Part shown: in pieces, positions 1-8,025 of the stretch
How positions within the stretch are numbered: position 1 is the stretch's first letter
Layout of the letters: every line of letters starts with the position of its first letter
NCBI GenBank assembly: GCA_021770445.1
Contig: JAETQY010000002.1
Coordinates: 123,949-187,948, forward strand
Length of the DNA stretch: 64,000 nucleotides
Source of the DNA: Bacillota bacterium
GTDB lineage: Bacteria > Bacillota > Clostridia > Oscillospirales > Oscillospiraceae
Reading direction: 5' to 3'
Position numbers and translations under genes: made by a program
Notes under the pieces: model-generated
The model's input: only the letters and a program-made list of their open reading frames with translations
Told to the model about the DNA's origin: nothing
The model's database searches: none

Positions 1-1
1 G

Positions 2-820
2 CGGCTGTCCGGTTTCTCCCACGGCACCGACGTGTGGCTGGGCAACGCCCGGGACCTGATTATCCAGCAGGGAATTCCCGTGGGCCAGGCCATCGGCTGC
101 CGGGACGATATTATGCTGTTCCTGATCTCCAAGGGGATGCCCCCCAAGCGGTCGTTCAAGATCATGGAGGCCGTCCGGAAGGGCAGGGGCCTGCCCGACG
201 GGGCGGAGGAGGAGATGAAGGCCGCCGGGGTCCCCGACTGGTACATCGGCTCCTGCAAGAAGATCGCCTACCTGTTCCCCAAGGCCCACGCCGTGGCCTA
301 TGTGATGATGGCCTTCCGCATCGCCTGGTTCAAGGTCCACCGGCCCCTGGCCTTCTACGCCGCCTACTTCTCCATCCGGGCCAAGGCCTTTGACGAGGCC
401 TTCATGTGCCGGGGGATGGACGTGTGCCAGAAGAAAATGCGGGAGATCATCGCCAAGGACAAGGAGGCCACCGCGGTGGAGCAGGACATGCTCACCACCC
501 TGGAGGTGTGCTACGAGTTCTACCTCCGGGGCTTCCAGTTCGACCGGATGGACCTGTACCAGTCCCAGGCCATCCACTTCACCGTGGACGAGGAGAAGGG
601 CACCCTGCGGCCCCCCTTCGTGTCGGTGGCAGGACTGGGGGAGACGGCCGCCATTTCCCTGGCCGAGCAGCGGGAGGGGAAGCAATTTATCTCCATTGAG
701 GAGGTGTCCGCCGCCTGTCCCAAGGTGTCCAAGACCCACATCCAGCTTTTGAAGGAGGCAGGGGCCTTCGGCGACCTACCCGAGACCAGTCAGATGGACC
801 TGTTCTCTATGTTTGGATAA
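2..820 (+). CDS. polC: DNA polymerase III PolC-type alpha subunit, C-terminal part (5' end outside window)
   Basis: The reading frame is already open at base 2, so the gene enters from the left, and only about the last 272 residues are present. The opening motif SGFSHGTDVWLGNARDLI and the later KAHAVAYVMMAFRIAWFK are typical of the C-terminal region of Gram-positive PolC, the replicative polymerase that also carries a 3'-5' exonuclease (the exonuclease part would lie upstream, off the window). The protein ends SQMDLFSMFG, a terminus seen in PolC, probably the beta-clamp-contacting tail. No gene on the same strand follows within the next 600 bases. Family assignment is secure; nothing can be said about its start or promoter. 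Confidence 0.95.
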   Translation, partial: RLSGFSHGTDVWLGNARDLIIQQGIPVGQAIGCRDDIMLFLISKGMPPKRSFKIMEAVRKGRGLPDGAEEEMKAAGVPDWYIGSCKKIAYLFPKAHAVAYVMMAFRIAWFKVHRPLAFYAAYFSIRAKAFDEAFMCRGMDVCQKKMREIIAKDKEATAVEQDMLTTLEVCYEFYLRGFQFDRMDLYQSQAIHFTVDEEKGTLRPPFVSVAGLGETAAISLAEQREGKQFISIEEVSAACPKVSKTHIQLLKEAGAFGDLPETSQMDLFSMFG

Positions 821-839
821 GCTCCGAATACGATGAAAA

Positions 840-867
840 GGGCAGATGCCTGCATAAGCATCTGCCC
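840..867 (-). terminator. Hairpin terminator for the hicA-like gene (minus), possibly also closing polC
   Basis: A perfect 10-base stem (GGGCAGATGC with GCATCTGCCC) with an 8-base loop sits between the two convergent genes. Read on the minus strand the stem is followed by TTTTCATC, so the U-tract favours termination of the minus-strand pair. On the plus strand there is no T-run. Confidence 0.7.
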
Positions 868-877
868 TCTCAATGTT

Positions 878-1075
878 TCAGCGAAAGCGGTGTGCCACAC
901 CGCTCTGTTTCATGATCGCGTTTGCAGTGTGGCGGGACTTGATTCTGCTGTCAACCGTAAAATGGCGCTTGGTAATGGGACTGTACCAGATATCATGGTC
1001 TCCCTTGCCTCGCCTGACGAAGGTGCACCCGTTCAAGGTCAGGATGTTCCGCACCTGTTTTTCATACTCTGCCAT
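878..1075 (-). CDS. HicA-like toxin (YcfA/mRNA interferase family)
   Basis: The 65-residue product has the HicA pattern: an N-terminal helix (VRNILTLNGCTFVRRGKGDH), the conserved G-KGDHDIW turn around residues 22-29 carrying the family's catalytic histidine, and a basic C-terminus with VDSRIKSRHTANAIMKQSG. HicA proteins are small double-stranded-RNA-binding-fold ribonucleases that cleave mRNA. The ATG overlaps the TGA of the upstream partner by one base (TGATG), so the two are translationally coupled. The order here is antitoxin first, then toxin, the reverse of the E. coli hicAB order. Toxicity is inferred from family only. Confidence 0.75.
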   Translation of the reverse strand: MAEYEKQVRNILTLNGCTFVRRGKGDHDIWYSPITKRHFTVDSRIKSRHTANAIMKQSGVAHRFR

Positions 1076-1293
1076 CAGATCGCCACCTGCTCATGACGGG
1101 AGGAAACAAAATTCAGATACAAGGGAGAGCGCGGCCTGCTGTTGAGCTCCAGCAGTTCCGGTACGGCAAAGCGCAGCCGTTCGATCAATGCGTCGAAGGA
1201 GCCGGATTCCATTGTCAACCCCGGCACATCGTCGCTTTCAGCAATCCAGACCAGAGCTTCAGGGTCCCAGGTCATTTTAATTAAAAGTTCCAT
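1075..1293 (-). CDS. DUF1902 (HicB-like) antitoxin candidate
   Basis: 72 residues. The N-terminal half (IKMTWDPEALVWIAESDDVPGL) is the DUF1902/HicB partial RNase H-like fold, with the 'W-A-SDDVPGL' segment around residues 16-26. The C-terminal tail is short and polar and lacks an obvious helix-turn-helix, so DNA binding is not evident. It lies directly upstream of, and overlaps by one base with, the HicA-like gene, which is the context expected for its antitoxin. GGAGG lies 5-6 bases before the ATG. The pair sits alone between polC and the LtaS-like gene and has its own promoter. Confidence 0.7.
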   Translation of the reverse strand: MELLIKMTWDPEALVWIAESDDVPGLTMESGSFDALIERLRFAVPELLELNSRPRSPLYLNFVSSRHEQVAI

Positions 1294-1340
1294 TGTGGCC
1301 TCCGTTTCCGGTTTATTGATTGGATTTGTTCTATAGCTCC

Positions 1341-1369
1341 ATGGTAAATAGTTTCCGCGCGGTTGTCAA
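1341..1369 (-). promoter_or_regulatory. SigA-type promoter for the HicA/DUF1902 pair
   Basis: On the minus strand TTGACA (1369-1364), a 17-base spacer and TACCAT (1346-1341) lie about 50 bases upstream of the antitoxin start. Confidence 0.6.
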
Positions 1370-1416
1370 GTAAAACATAGGTCCCAAGAATTTATGAAAA
1401 ATTAAAGAAATATCCC

Positions 1417-1445
1417 TTGACTGTCTGGGGGCAAGTGAGTAAAGT
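1417..1445 (+). promoter_or_regulatory. SigA-type promoter for the LtaS-like gene
   Basis: TTGACT (1417-1422), 17-base spacer, TAAAGT (1440-1445), followed after about 40 bases by the ATG. Confidence 0.5.
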
Positions 1446-1487
1446 AGGAAAAGTAAAAATGGGGTCTTTGATGGGAGGCTGATTCCA

Positions 1488-3635
1488 ATGGCTTATAACG
1501 GCAGAAGGATGAGCGGACGTTCTCGCCGAAACGGGGACGCTGTGCTGGCTCAGACTATGGCCCGGGTGCTGCTGTTTCCGGCGCTGCTGCTCTATCTGGA
1601 GCTGGTGCTCCATATCTATATGAAAATGTCCCTGGCCTATGTGCCGGTGTACCTGGTGTTCAGCCTGGCGGGAGGCCTTTTTCTGTCCGCCCTGGCCTTG
1701 CCCTGGCGCAGACTGCCCAACAGCCTGGTAGGCAAGATTTTGGCGGTGCTCCTCTCTGTCATCTATGTGGTGGAAATGATCGCCAGGACCATCCTCCAGA
1801 CCTATTACGGCCTCAGCTCCCTGAAAACGGCGGCGGGCAACAAGCTCACCGACTACGCCGACGTAATCATCTCCACCGTCCTGTCCAGGCTGCCCATCAT
1901 CCTGGTGTTCCTCCTGCCCTCCATCCTGCTGTGCATCTTCGGCACCCGGCTGCTGGGCTTCGAGCGGCTGGACGTTCGCTTTGCCGGGCTGGTGGTAATC
2001 GCCTGTGTGGTGTTCCATATTGTGGGCCTGGGGGTGATCCACCTGCCCTGGAAGGGGGACCTGACCCCCGGCCGCCTGTACAAGGTGAGCACCGACATTG
2101 ACGACCAGGTGGAGCAGCTGGGCCTGTTTACCATGCTGCGGCTGGACGTGAAGCACATGATTTTCCCGCCAAAAAACGACATGGATGCCGATTTCAGCGG
2201 GATCGGCACCCTGACCCCCGGCGGCAGCTCCTCCGGCAGCGGGGAGCCGTCGGGCAGTGCCTCGGAGCCCGACACCGGCCCGGTGATCGACACCTCCCCC
2301 AACGTAATGGACATCGACTTAGCCGCCCTGGCGGAAAACGGGAAGAACGACGATATCAAGTGGCTGGCCAGCTACTTCAACAGCGTGACCCCCACCAAGA
2401 AGAACGAGTACACCGGTATGTTTGAGGGCTACAACGTGATCTTCCTCACCCTGGAGGGCTTCTCGGGCTACGGGATCAGCCAGGAGCTGACCCCCACCCT
2501 CTACAAGCTAACCCATGAGGGCTTTGTGTTCAACAACTTCTACACCCCCCTCCACTTCACCAGCACCTCCAACGGCGAGTGCCAGAATCTCCTCGGTCTA
2601 TACCCCAAGGGCAACTTCCCGGTCACCATGTCCCGCACCGGGGAGCTGGGCACCAACTGTTACTTCTCCCTGGCCCAGCAGCTGGGCCGGGAGGGCTACC
2701 TGGTCCAGGGCTACCACCCCAACAGCAATATGTATGGCCGGGACCTGTCTCACCCCAATCTGGGTTATGAGTGGCACCAGTTCGGCGTGGATAAGCCGGT
2801 CATCGGTGAGCGGGGCAGCCTGGTCAATTTTGACGGCCTGGAGGTGGCAAACAGCGGTAAGCTCCTCTGGCCTCAGCGGGATAAGTACATGATCGAGGCC
2901 AGCGTGGACAACTATATCAACAGCGACAAGCCCTTCCACGTCTACTACTTAAGCATCAGCGGCCACATGCCCTATTCCAACAACCGGGTCCCCCAGCAGT
3001 ACCGGGACATTCTGGACCCTCTGCCTTACAGCGACACCACCAAAAACTACCTGGGTACCTGCATCGAGGTGGACCGGGCGCTGGCGGCCCTGATCGACAA
3101 GCTGGAGGCGGCGGGTAAGCTGGACAAGACCCTGATCGTGGCCGCCCCCGACCACATTCCCTACTTCGACGTGGCCACCCTGGAGGAGCTGGCAGGGGAG
3201 AAGTTCGGCAGCTCTGACGACCTGGAGTACCTGAAAGAGGGCAGCATCAACTTCGACGTGTACAAGAGCGCCCTGATTCTCTGGACCTCCTCCATGGAGG
3301 AGCCGGTGATCGTGGATAAGGTGGTGGGCCAGGTGGACATCCTGCCTACCCTGTCCAACCTGCTGGGCCTGGAGTACGACTCCCGGATGTTGGCCGGCGC
3401 CGACGCCCTGTCCGACAGCGAGGGGTTAGTGATCTTCTCCTCCCGGTGCTGGAAGTCCGACCGGGGCTTCTACAACCGCTACACCGGCGAGTTCACCCCG
3501 GCGGAGGGAGTGTCCATGACCGACCAGGAGCAGGAGAGCTACGTCTCCGCCATGAAGAAACTGGTGGGCTATAAGCTGGACAGCACCGCCATGATCGTGG
3601 AGAACGATTTTTACGACATTGTGTTTGGGGGATAA
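1488..3635 (+). CDS. LTA synthase family protein (membrane sulfatase-fold phosphoglycerol transferase)
   Basis: 715 residues. Five hydrophobic segments lie in the first 190 residues (about 24-46, 49-71, 81-103, 135-157, 165-187), then a Ser/Gly-rich linker (about 240-262), then an extracellular alkaline-phosphatase/sulfatase domain starting at NVIFLTLEGF (about residue 316). Family members use Glu in the LEGF-type motif for the metal and a Thr nucleophile in a segment that here reads STSNGECQNL (about 359-368). DHIPYF near residue 555 supplies later metal ligands. LtaS proteins polymerise glycerol phosphate from phosphatidylglycerol. Whether this one makes lipoteichoic acid or decorates another polymer cannot be told. 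It is a single gene with its own promoter. Confidence 0.85.
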   Translation: MAYNGRRMSGRSRRNGDAVLAQTMARVLLFPALLLYLELVLHIYMKMSLAYVPVYLVFSLAGGLFLSALALPWRRLPNSLVGKILAVLLSVIYVVEMIARTILQTYYGLSSLKTAAGNKLTDYADVIISTVLSRLPIILVFLLPSILLCIFGTRLLGFERLDVRFAGLVVIACVVFHIVGLGVIHLPWKGDLTPGRLYKVSTDIDDQVEQLGLFTMLRLDVKHMIFPPKNDMDADFSGIGTLTPGGSSSGSGEPSGSASEPDTGPVIDTSPNVMDIDLAALAENGKNDDIKWLASYFNSVTPTKKNEYTGMFEGYNVIFLTLEGFSGYGISQELTPTLYKLTHEGFVFNNFYTPLHFTSTSNGECQNLLGLYPKGNFPVTMSRTGELGTNCYFSLAQQLGREGYLVQGYHPNSNMYGRDLSHPNLGYEWHQFGVDKPVIGERGSLVNFDGLEVANSGKLLWPQRDKYMIEASVDNYINSDKPFHVYYLSISGHMPYSNNRVPQQYRDILDPLPYSDTTKNYLGTCIEVDRALAALIDKLEAAGKLDKTLIVAAPDHIPYFDVATLEELAGEKFGSSDDLEYLKEGSINFDVYKSALILWTSSMEEPVIVDKVVGQVDILPTLSNLLGLEYDSRMLAGADALSDSEGLVIFSSRCWKSDRGFYNRYTGEFTPAEGVSMTDQEQESYVSAMKKLVGYKLDSTAMIVENDFYDIVFGG

Positions 3636-3641
3636 AATCGG

Positions 3642-3670
3642 TTGATTTTTTCCCAATGGGGCAGTATAAT
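3642..3670 (+). promoter_or_regulatory. SigA promoter for the BI-1 family gene
   Basis: TTGATT (3642-3647), exactly 17 bases, TATAAT (3665-3670). A GAAAGGAG ribosome-binding site follows before the ATG at 3728. Confidence 0.8.
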
Positions 3671-3727
3671 AGAATTAACCCTAAAAGGGCAGACTGAAGC
3701 TGTCCGACCTGAAAGGAGCGTCTGAAT

Positions 3728-4444
3728 ATGAGCTTTGATCCCTATGAGTTTGACAGAGGCTACGCCTCTAGCATGGGCGACACCCTGGGCCAGTACACCG
3801 CCAAGACCTTCCTGTGGATGGTGCTGGGCCTGCTGGTCACCTTCGGGGTGGCGGTAGGCGGATGGGTCACCGGAATGGCCAGCCACATCATTATCATGTA
3901 CCCCATTGTCCCGCTGCTGGCGCTGGTGGCCACCCTGATAATCTCCTTCACCATGGTCCACCGGCTGGAGAAGATGGCGGTGGGGACGGCCATCACCCTG
4001 TTTGTGGTGTTCTCCGCCCTGTTTGGCTTTACCATGTCCATCTACTTCTACCGCTATAGCCTGGAAATTCTGGCCTTCAGCTTCCTGCTCACCGCCGTCT
4101 ACTTCGGCGCGCTGGCCGCCTACGGCTACCTGACCAAGCGGGACCTGTCCAGCCTGCGGACCATCCTGTTCTCCGGGCTGATCTTCCTCATCGTGTTCGG
4201 TCTGCTATCCTTATTCATCCCCGCCCTGGATATGTTCGACCGGGTGGTCTGCCTGGTGGGCATCGCCGTGTTCCTGGGCTACACCGCCTACGACACCCAG
4301 AAGATCAGGGCCTTCTACAGCTACTACTCCGCCTCTCCCGATATGCTGGCCAAGGCCTCCATCTTCTCCGCCCTCCAGCTCTATCTGGACTTCATCAACC
4401 TGTTTTTGTACCTGCTGCGCTTCCTGGGCAACAAGAGGCGCTGA
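3728..4444 (+). CDS. Bax inhibitor-1/YccA family membrane protein
   Basis: 238 residues with seven hydrophobic segments and the BI-1 family features: an N-terminal region LGQYTAKTFLWMVLGLLVTF, and near the C-terminus the segment FLGYTAYDTQKIRAFY followed by ALQLYLDFINLFLYLLRFLG, whose Asp residues correspond to the pair involved in pH-dependent Ca2+ leak in the B. subtilis homologue YetJ. It would act in the cytoplasmic membrane as a small calcium/proton-linked channel-like protein. It is monocistronic, between its own promoter and a strong terminator. Confidence 0.85.
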   Translation: MSFDPYEFDRGYASSMGDTLGQYTAKTFLWMVLGLLVTFGVAVGGWVTGMASHIIIMYPIVPLLALVATLIISFTMVHRLEKMAVGTAITLFVVFSALFGFTMSIYFYRYSLEILAFSFLLTAVYFGALAAYGYLTKRDLSSLRTILFSGLIFLIVFGLLSLFIPALDMFDRVVCLVGIAVFLGYTAYDTQKIRAFYSYYSASPDMLAKASIFSALQLYLDFINLFLYLLRFLGNKRR

Positions 4445-4454
4445 ACCAAAAGTT

Positions 4455-4490
4455 ACAGCGGCCGCTCCGAGATGGGGCGGCCGCTGTTTT
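4455..4490 (+). terminator. Intrinsic terminator after the BI-1 gene
   Basis: A perfect 11-base stem (ACAGCGGCCGC with GCGGCCGCTGT, 4455-4465 and 4477-4487) is followed by a short T-run. Confidence 0.85.
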
Positions 4491-4501
4491 GTAAGGAATA
4501 T

Positions 4502-4551
4502 GTAGGGGCCGGCCCCCTGGCCGGCCCGCCGAAGACGGCGGCCCCTGCGGG
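4502..4551 (+). repeat. Dispersed palindromic repeat, family 1 (GTAGGGG type), long copy
   Basis: Begins GTAGGGGCCGGCC and contains two nested GC-rich palindromes. Related copies occur at 7978-8004, 9108-9134 (inverted), 9144-9170 and 43646-43672. All are intergenic. Confidence 0.75.
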
Positions 4552-5829
4552 TCAATCCTCCGGGAACCAGGAGGCGGTGGAGGAGTCCTCCTCGGGGACG
4601 GAATCTACCCCGAAAGCGGGCAGCTTCTGCTGAGGCAGGTCCTCCACATCGTAGTGGGCACCGTCGCGGACCCCCTCGTAGTAGTAGGGCTCGTCGGCGA
4701 TCAGATCCTCGTCGTCCGGGACGGTGGCCCCGCCGGGCATCACATGAGAGACGACTGGCTCCTCGGTTTTGGCGCTGTCCACGCTGGCCCGCTGGCCCAC
4801 CTGGACGTAGATGGCGTCGTCGTCGGGGTCCAGCTCAGCCAGAACGGAGAGGAGAGGCTCATAGATTTGGGTGAGGGTAAGGTCGATGCGGTTGTGCTCC
4901 TCATCAATCCCCCAGCCTGCCATCACGTCCTGGAATTTCATGTCCTCATCCGGGAGGGCGTTGAGCCGGTTCATCAGCTCTTTCAACTGGGCCAGGGAGT
5001 ACTTGCAGGAGCTGAACATCACTGTATCACTGCCGGTCCAGTCCAGCACTTGTAGCTCCAGAGATTTGCCGCCAGGGTCCTTGTCCTCCACCAGCTGGAC
5101 CACCAGCCACCCGGAGCTGTCCAGATAGGCCCCGCCGTACCAGTCGGGCAGGGTGCCGTTGAGGTGGTCCATCAATTTCTGGTAGTCCTCGGCTCCCGCC
5201 TGGACGGGAACGTCGCCGATATAGGCCCCACCGGGCAGGTCGCCGGCGTTGGGGGCGGGGAGAGCGCCGGAGGGGGCGGTCAGCTCCTTCTGGGAGAAAG
5301 TTTTCAGATTGTCCAGGTTGAAGGGGTCATCTCCTTCGCTGTTCCGCTGTTCACCAACAAATTTCCACCACTTGGCCCAGGTCATCTGGTAGCCGATGGA
5401 CTGGTACTCGTCAATTTCCTCCTGGGTATAGCCCACGTCCAGCATGGCGGAGATCAGGTCCTCTGGGGTCATGCCCATGTCCCGGTCACCCCCCTCACTG
5501 TCCCCGCTGCCGGTCATGGTTTCGGTGGCGTTCTCACGGACGCCGCCCGTCAGTCCTTCAACCGTCACATAGCTGTGCAGGTGCTGGACTTCGGCGTCGT
5601 GGTGGAAGTTTCGGGTAATCAGCATCCAGGCCTGGGGGTTCTGGCGCAGACTGTAGACGGAAAAGCCCCCGATCACCAGCGCCGCGCAGGCGGCGACGGC
5701 TCCGTACTTCATCCAGGGGACGGGCCGTTTCTTCGCCGGTTGGGCCAGCTTTTCGGAGAGGGCCGCCCGGATCTCCGGGCTGGGGGTCATCTGTTTCTGC
5801 ATAGAATCAAACAATTCCTGATTCATCAA
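4552..5829 (-). CDS. Membrane-anchored anti-sigma-like protein paired with the ECF sigma factor
   Basis: 425 residues. The N-terminal cytoplasmic part (1-42) includes a basic stretch (QPAKKRPVPWMKYG). One transmembrane segment follows (about 43-62, GAVAACAALVIGGFSVYSL), then a large acidic extracytoplasmic domain with no family I recognise. The gene starts inside the end of the ECF sigma gene (23-base overlap) and is therefore translationally coupled to it, the usual sign of a cognate anti-sigma or co-regulator. The short N-terminal part does not show a clear zinc-binding HxxxCxxC anti-sigma motif. The extracellular part could sense a signal or be the effector. Function is inferred from position and topology. 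Confidence 0.6.
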   Translation of the reverse strand: MMNQELFDSMQKQMTPSPEIRAALSEKLAQPAKKRPVPWMKYGAVAACAALVIGGFSVYSLRQNPQAWMLITRNFHHDAEVQHLHSYVTVEGLTGGVRENATETMTGSGDSEGGDRDMGMTPEDLISAMLDVGYTQEEIDEYQSIGYQMTWAKWWKFVGEQRNSEGDDPFNLDNLKTFSQKELTAPSGALPAPNAGDLPGGAYIGDVPVQAGAEDYQKLMDHLNGTLPDWYGGAYLDSSGWLVVQLVEDKDPGGKSLELQVLDWTGSDTVMFSSCKYSLAQLKELMNRLNALPDEDMKFQDVMAGWGIDEEHNRIDLTLTQIYEPLLSVLAELDPDDDAIYVQVGQRASVDSAKTEEPVVSHVMPGGATVPDDEDLIADEPYYYEGVRDGAHYDVEDLPQQKLPAFGVDSVPEEDSSTASWFPED

Positions 5830-6322
5830 AATATTCTCCTTTCAGCTTTTCCCGGAGCTGATCCCGTCCCCTTGTCAGCCGCATCCGGACGGCTCCGGGA
5901 CGGATCGCCAGCACTTTAGCGATCTCCTGGGTGGACAGCTCCTGGAAGTAAAACAGATAGATGGGCAGGCGGTAGTCCTCGGCCAGGCTTTGCAGGGCCT
6001 CCCACACCCGGTTTTCCTCGGGCTCCCGGAACTGGACGGGGGTGTCCTCCCGCTCCGACAGGGGGACGGTCTTTTGCCTCCAGCTGGAGGAGGTCACCCG
6101 CCGGGACTGGTTGATGGTGGTGCGCAGCAGCCAGGCCTTCCGGTGCGCTTCGCTCCGGAATACCATCCCGGACTGATAGTAGGCAATAAATACCTCCTGA
6201 AATACGTCGTCGGCGTCGGCCCGATTGCCCGTCCGGGCCAGGGCCAGGCCGTACACCGTATTTTGATAGCGGTCAATGATCGCATCCATCTCACCGCCCG
6301 CGCGCAGCGGCAGAGCTTCCAT
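5807..6322 (-). CDS. ECF-type RNA polymerase sigma factor
   Basis: 171 residues from the preferred ATG at 6322, which lies 8 bases after an AAAGGAGGT site; a TTG two codons upstream is too close to it. Region 2 is DAIIDRYQNTVYGLALAR...DADDVFQEVFIAYY and region 4 is RLPIYLFYFQELSTQEIAKVLAI with RPGAVRMRLTRGR as recognition helix. Region 3 is absent, as in ECF factors. It probably controls its own operon and genes elsewhere, held by the overlapping membrane protein gene downstream. Confidence 0.85.
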   Translation of the reverse strand: MEALPLRAGGEMDAIIDRYQNTVYGLALARTGNRADADDVFQEVFIAYYQSGMVFRSEAHRKAWLLRTTINQSRRVTSSSWRQKTVPLSEREDTPVQFREPEENRVWEALQSLAEDYRLPIYLFYFQELSTQEIAKVLAIRPGAVRMRLTRGRDQLREKLKGEYFDESGIV

Positions 6323-6389
6323 ACGCAAGACCTCCTTTCACCCATAACTCAAAGAAGGGGGGCAAATTGTCACAGGCGAAAAAACTTTC

Positions 6390-6418
6390 TTCCCATTCTA
6401 CCAGACCTGTGCTATAAT
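6390..6418 (+). promoter_or_regulatory. Promoter for the ruvCAB operon
   Basis: TTCCCA (6390-6395), 17 bases, TATAAT (6413-6418), about 80 bases before the ruvC start. The -35 is weak and the -10 is perfect. Confidence 0.55.
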
Positions 6419-6495
6419 TACCATGCCAAAGTATGGATGGGGGCCGCCCTCCGGGCGGCCCCCGCGCCGTAACATATGTGGGCAGGAGGGCAGCA

Positions 6496-7017
6496 ATGAT
6501 CGTTTTAGGCATCGACCCGGGGGTGGCCACCATCGGCTTCGGGGTCATTCGGGCGGACCGGCAGAAGAACACCCTCCTGCGCTACGGAGTGATCACCACC
6601 CCGCCGGGCATCCCCCTGTCCCACCGTCTGCTGCAAATCTCCAACGACATGGAGGAGCTGATCCACACATTCCACCCCGACGAGATGGCGGTGGAGGAGC
6701 TGTTTTTCACCAAGAATATCACCACCGGCATCGCCGTGGCCCACGGCCGGGGGGTGATCCTGCTCTCGGCGGAGAAACTGGGGGTGCCCATCTTCGAGTA
6801 CACCCCCATGCAGGTGAAGCAGGCGGTGGCGGGCTACGGCGGGGCGGACAAGCGGCAGGTCATGCTCATGACCCAGCGGCTGCTCAGCATGAAGGAGGTC
6901 CCCCGGCCCGACGACGCCGCCGACGCCTTGGCCATCGCCATCTGCCATGCCCGGTCGGCCACCAGCCTTTTGAATACCGAGCGGGTCTTTGACCCGGAGA
7001 AATACGATACGAGGTAA
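6496..7017 (+). CDS. ruvC: Crossover junction endodeoxyribonuclease RuvC
   Basis: 173 residues from the ATG at 6496, preceded by GGAGG at a normal distance; the frame is open further upstream but that part has no homology. GIDPGVATIGFG holds the first catalytic Asp (D7), AVEELFF the Glu (67/68), and RPDDAADALAIAICHA the C-terminal acidic residues of the RNase H-fold active site. RuvC resolves Holliday junctions that RuvAB migrates. ruvA starts 5 bases after its stop, so the genes form one operon. Confidence 0.95.
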   Translation: MIVLGIDPGVATIGFGVIRADRQKNTLLRYGVITTPPGIPLSHRLLQISNDMEELIHTFHPDEMAVEELFFTKNITTGIAVAHGRGVILLSAEKLGVPIFEYTPMQVKQAVAGYGGADKRQVMLMTQRLLSMKEVPRPDDAADALAIAICHARSATSLLNTERVFDPEKYDTR

Positions 7018-7022
7018 CGCAT

Positions 7023-7631
7023 ATGTTTTACTATCTCAACGGGACCGTAGCCCACATCGAGCCCTACCTGGCCGTTATCGACTGCAATGGGGTGGGCTAC
7101 GCCTGTCGCACCACCACATACACCCTGTCCGCCCTGAAGCAGGGGGAGAGGGGTAAGCTGTTCACCTACCTGAACGTCCGGGAGGACGCGGTGGAGCTCT
7201 ACGGCTTTGCCACGGCGGAGGAGCTGCGGATGTTTCAGCAGCTCATCTCCGTGTCCGGGGTAGGGCCCAAGGCGGCCCTGTCCATCCTGTCGGCCAGCAC
7301 CCCGGCCAACCTGGCGCTGTCCATCATCACCGGAGACGAGAAGGCCCTCACCTGCGCCCCGGGGATCGGCAAAAAGATTGCCCAGCGGGTGATCTTGGAG
7401 CTGAAAGACAAGCTAGCCAAGGGCCAGACCATCAACGCCGCCGGGGAGAGCTACGGCGGCACCGGCGTGACGGTCATCCCGGAGAACAAGCTGTCCGAGG
7501 CCACCGCCGCCCTGGCGGTACTGGGCTACTCCCAGGGGGAGATCAACCTGGCCCTCAAGGGCATCGACCTGGACAGTCTCACCCTGGAGCAGATTATAAA
7601 AGAGGCCTTAAAAAAGATGGTGAAGGGGTAA
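7023..7631 (+). CDS. ruvA: Holliday junction branch migration protein RuvA
   Basis: 202 residues, the usual family length. An N-terminal OB-fold (MFYYLNGTVAHIEPYLAVID) is followed by two helix-hairpin-helix motifs that bind junction DNA (SGVGPKAALSILS and APGIGKKIAQRVILELK), and a C-terminal domain III (SEATAALAVLGYSQGEI) that contacts RuvB. It lies between ruvC and a DUF6054 gene, 4 bases from the latter. Confidence 0.95.
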   Translation: MFYYLNGTVAHIEPYLAVIDCNGVGYACRTTTYTLSALKQGERGKLFTYLNVREDAVELYGFATAEELRMFQQLISVSGVGPKAALSILSASTPANLALSIITGDEKALTCAPGIGKKIAQRVILELKDKLAKGQTINAAGESYGGTGVTVIPENKLSEATAALAVLGYSQGEINLALKGIDLDSLTLEQIIKEALKKMVKG

Positions 7632-7635
7632 GAAT

Positions 7636-7968
7636 ATGGCGAAATTTGAGTGTACCCTGCGGGGCGATTTCGATCAGGCCCTGCGCTACTTCCACGACGG
7701 CATCCTCAACGGCAGTATGTCTGCCAGCTTTGAGGACGAGAGCTATTTTCAAAGCGCCGGAGTTCGGGTGTCAGTCCGGGTCTACGAGCGCTACAGCTGG
7801 AGCGGCGGCAACCGCCTGTCCATGACCCTCACCCTGGTAGGGGACGGGGAGAAGCTTTACCTGTCCGGCATCACCGCCGGGGGCAGTCAGGGGATGATCT
7901 TTAAATTCAACACCTTCGGCGAGGAGGCCTTTTTGGACACCCTCCGGGAGCTGGCTGGGCGATGGTGA
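7636..7968 (+). CDS. DUF6054-type protein inside the ruv operon
   Basis: 110 residues, predicted cytoplasmic, with no signal peptide or membrane segment. The sequence (start MAKFECTLRGDFDQALRYFH, then SMSASFEDES and VYERYSWSGGNRLSMTLTL) matches my memory of the uncharacterised DUF6054 family. It begins 4 bases after ruvA and is followed by a family 1 repeat and then ruvB, so it is co-transcribed with the junction-processing genes. No catalytic motif is visible. A link to recombination rests only on position. Confidence 0.55.
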   Translation: MAKFECTLRGDFDQALRYFHDGILNGSMSASFEDESYFQSAGVRVSVRVYERYSWSGGNRLSMTLTLVGDGEKLYLSGITAGGSQGMIFKFNTFGEEAFLDTLRELAGRW

Positions 7969-7977
7969 ACCGCATCT

Positions 7978-8004
7978 GTAGGGGCCGCCGCCCTCGGCGG
8001 CCCG
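7978..8004 (+). repeat. Dispersed palindromic repeat, family 1
   Basis: GTAGGGGCCGCCGCCCTCGG and its continuation form a near-perfect hairpin between the DUF6054 gene and ruvB. The ruvB ribosome-binding site starts about 6 bases after it. Confidence 0.7.
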
Positions 8005-8025
8005 TCCAACAAAGGAAGTGATACT

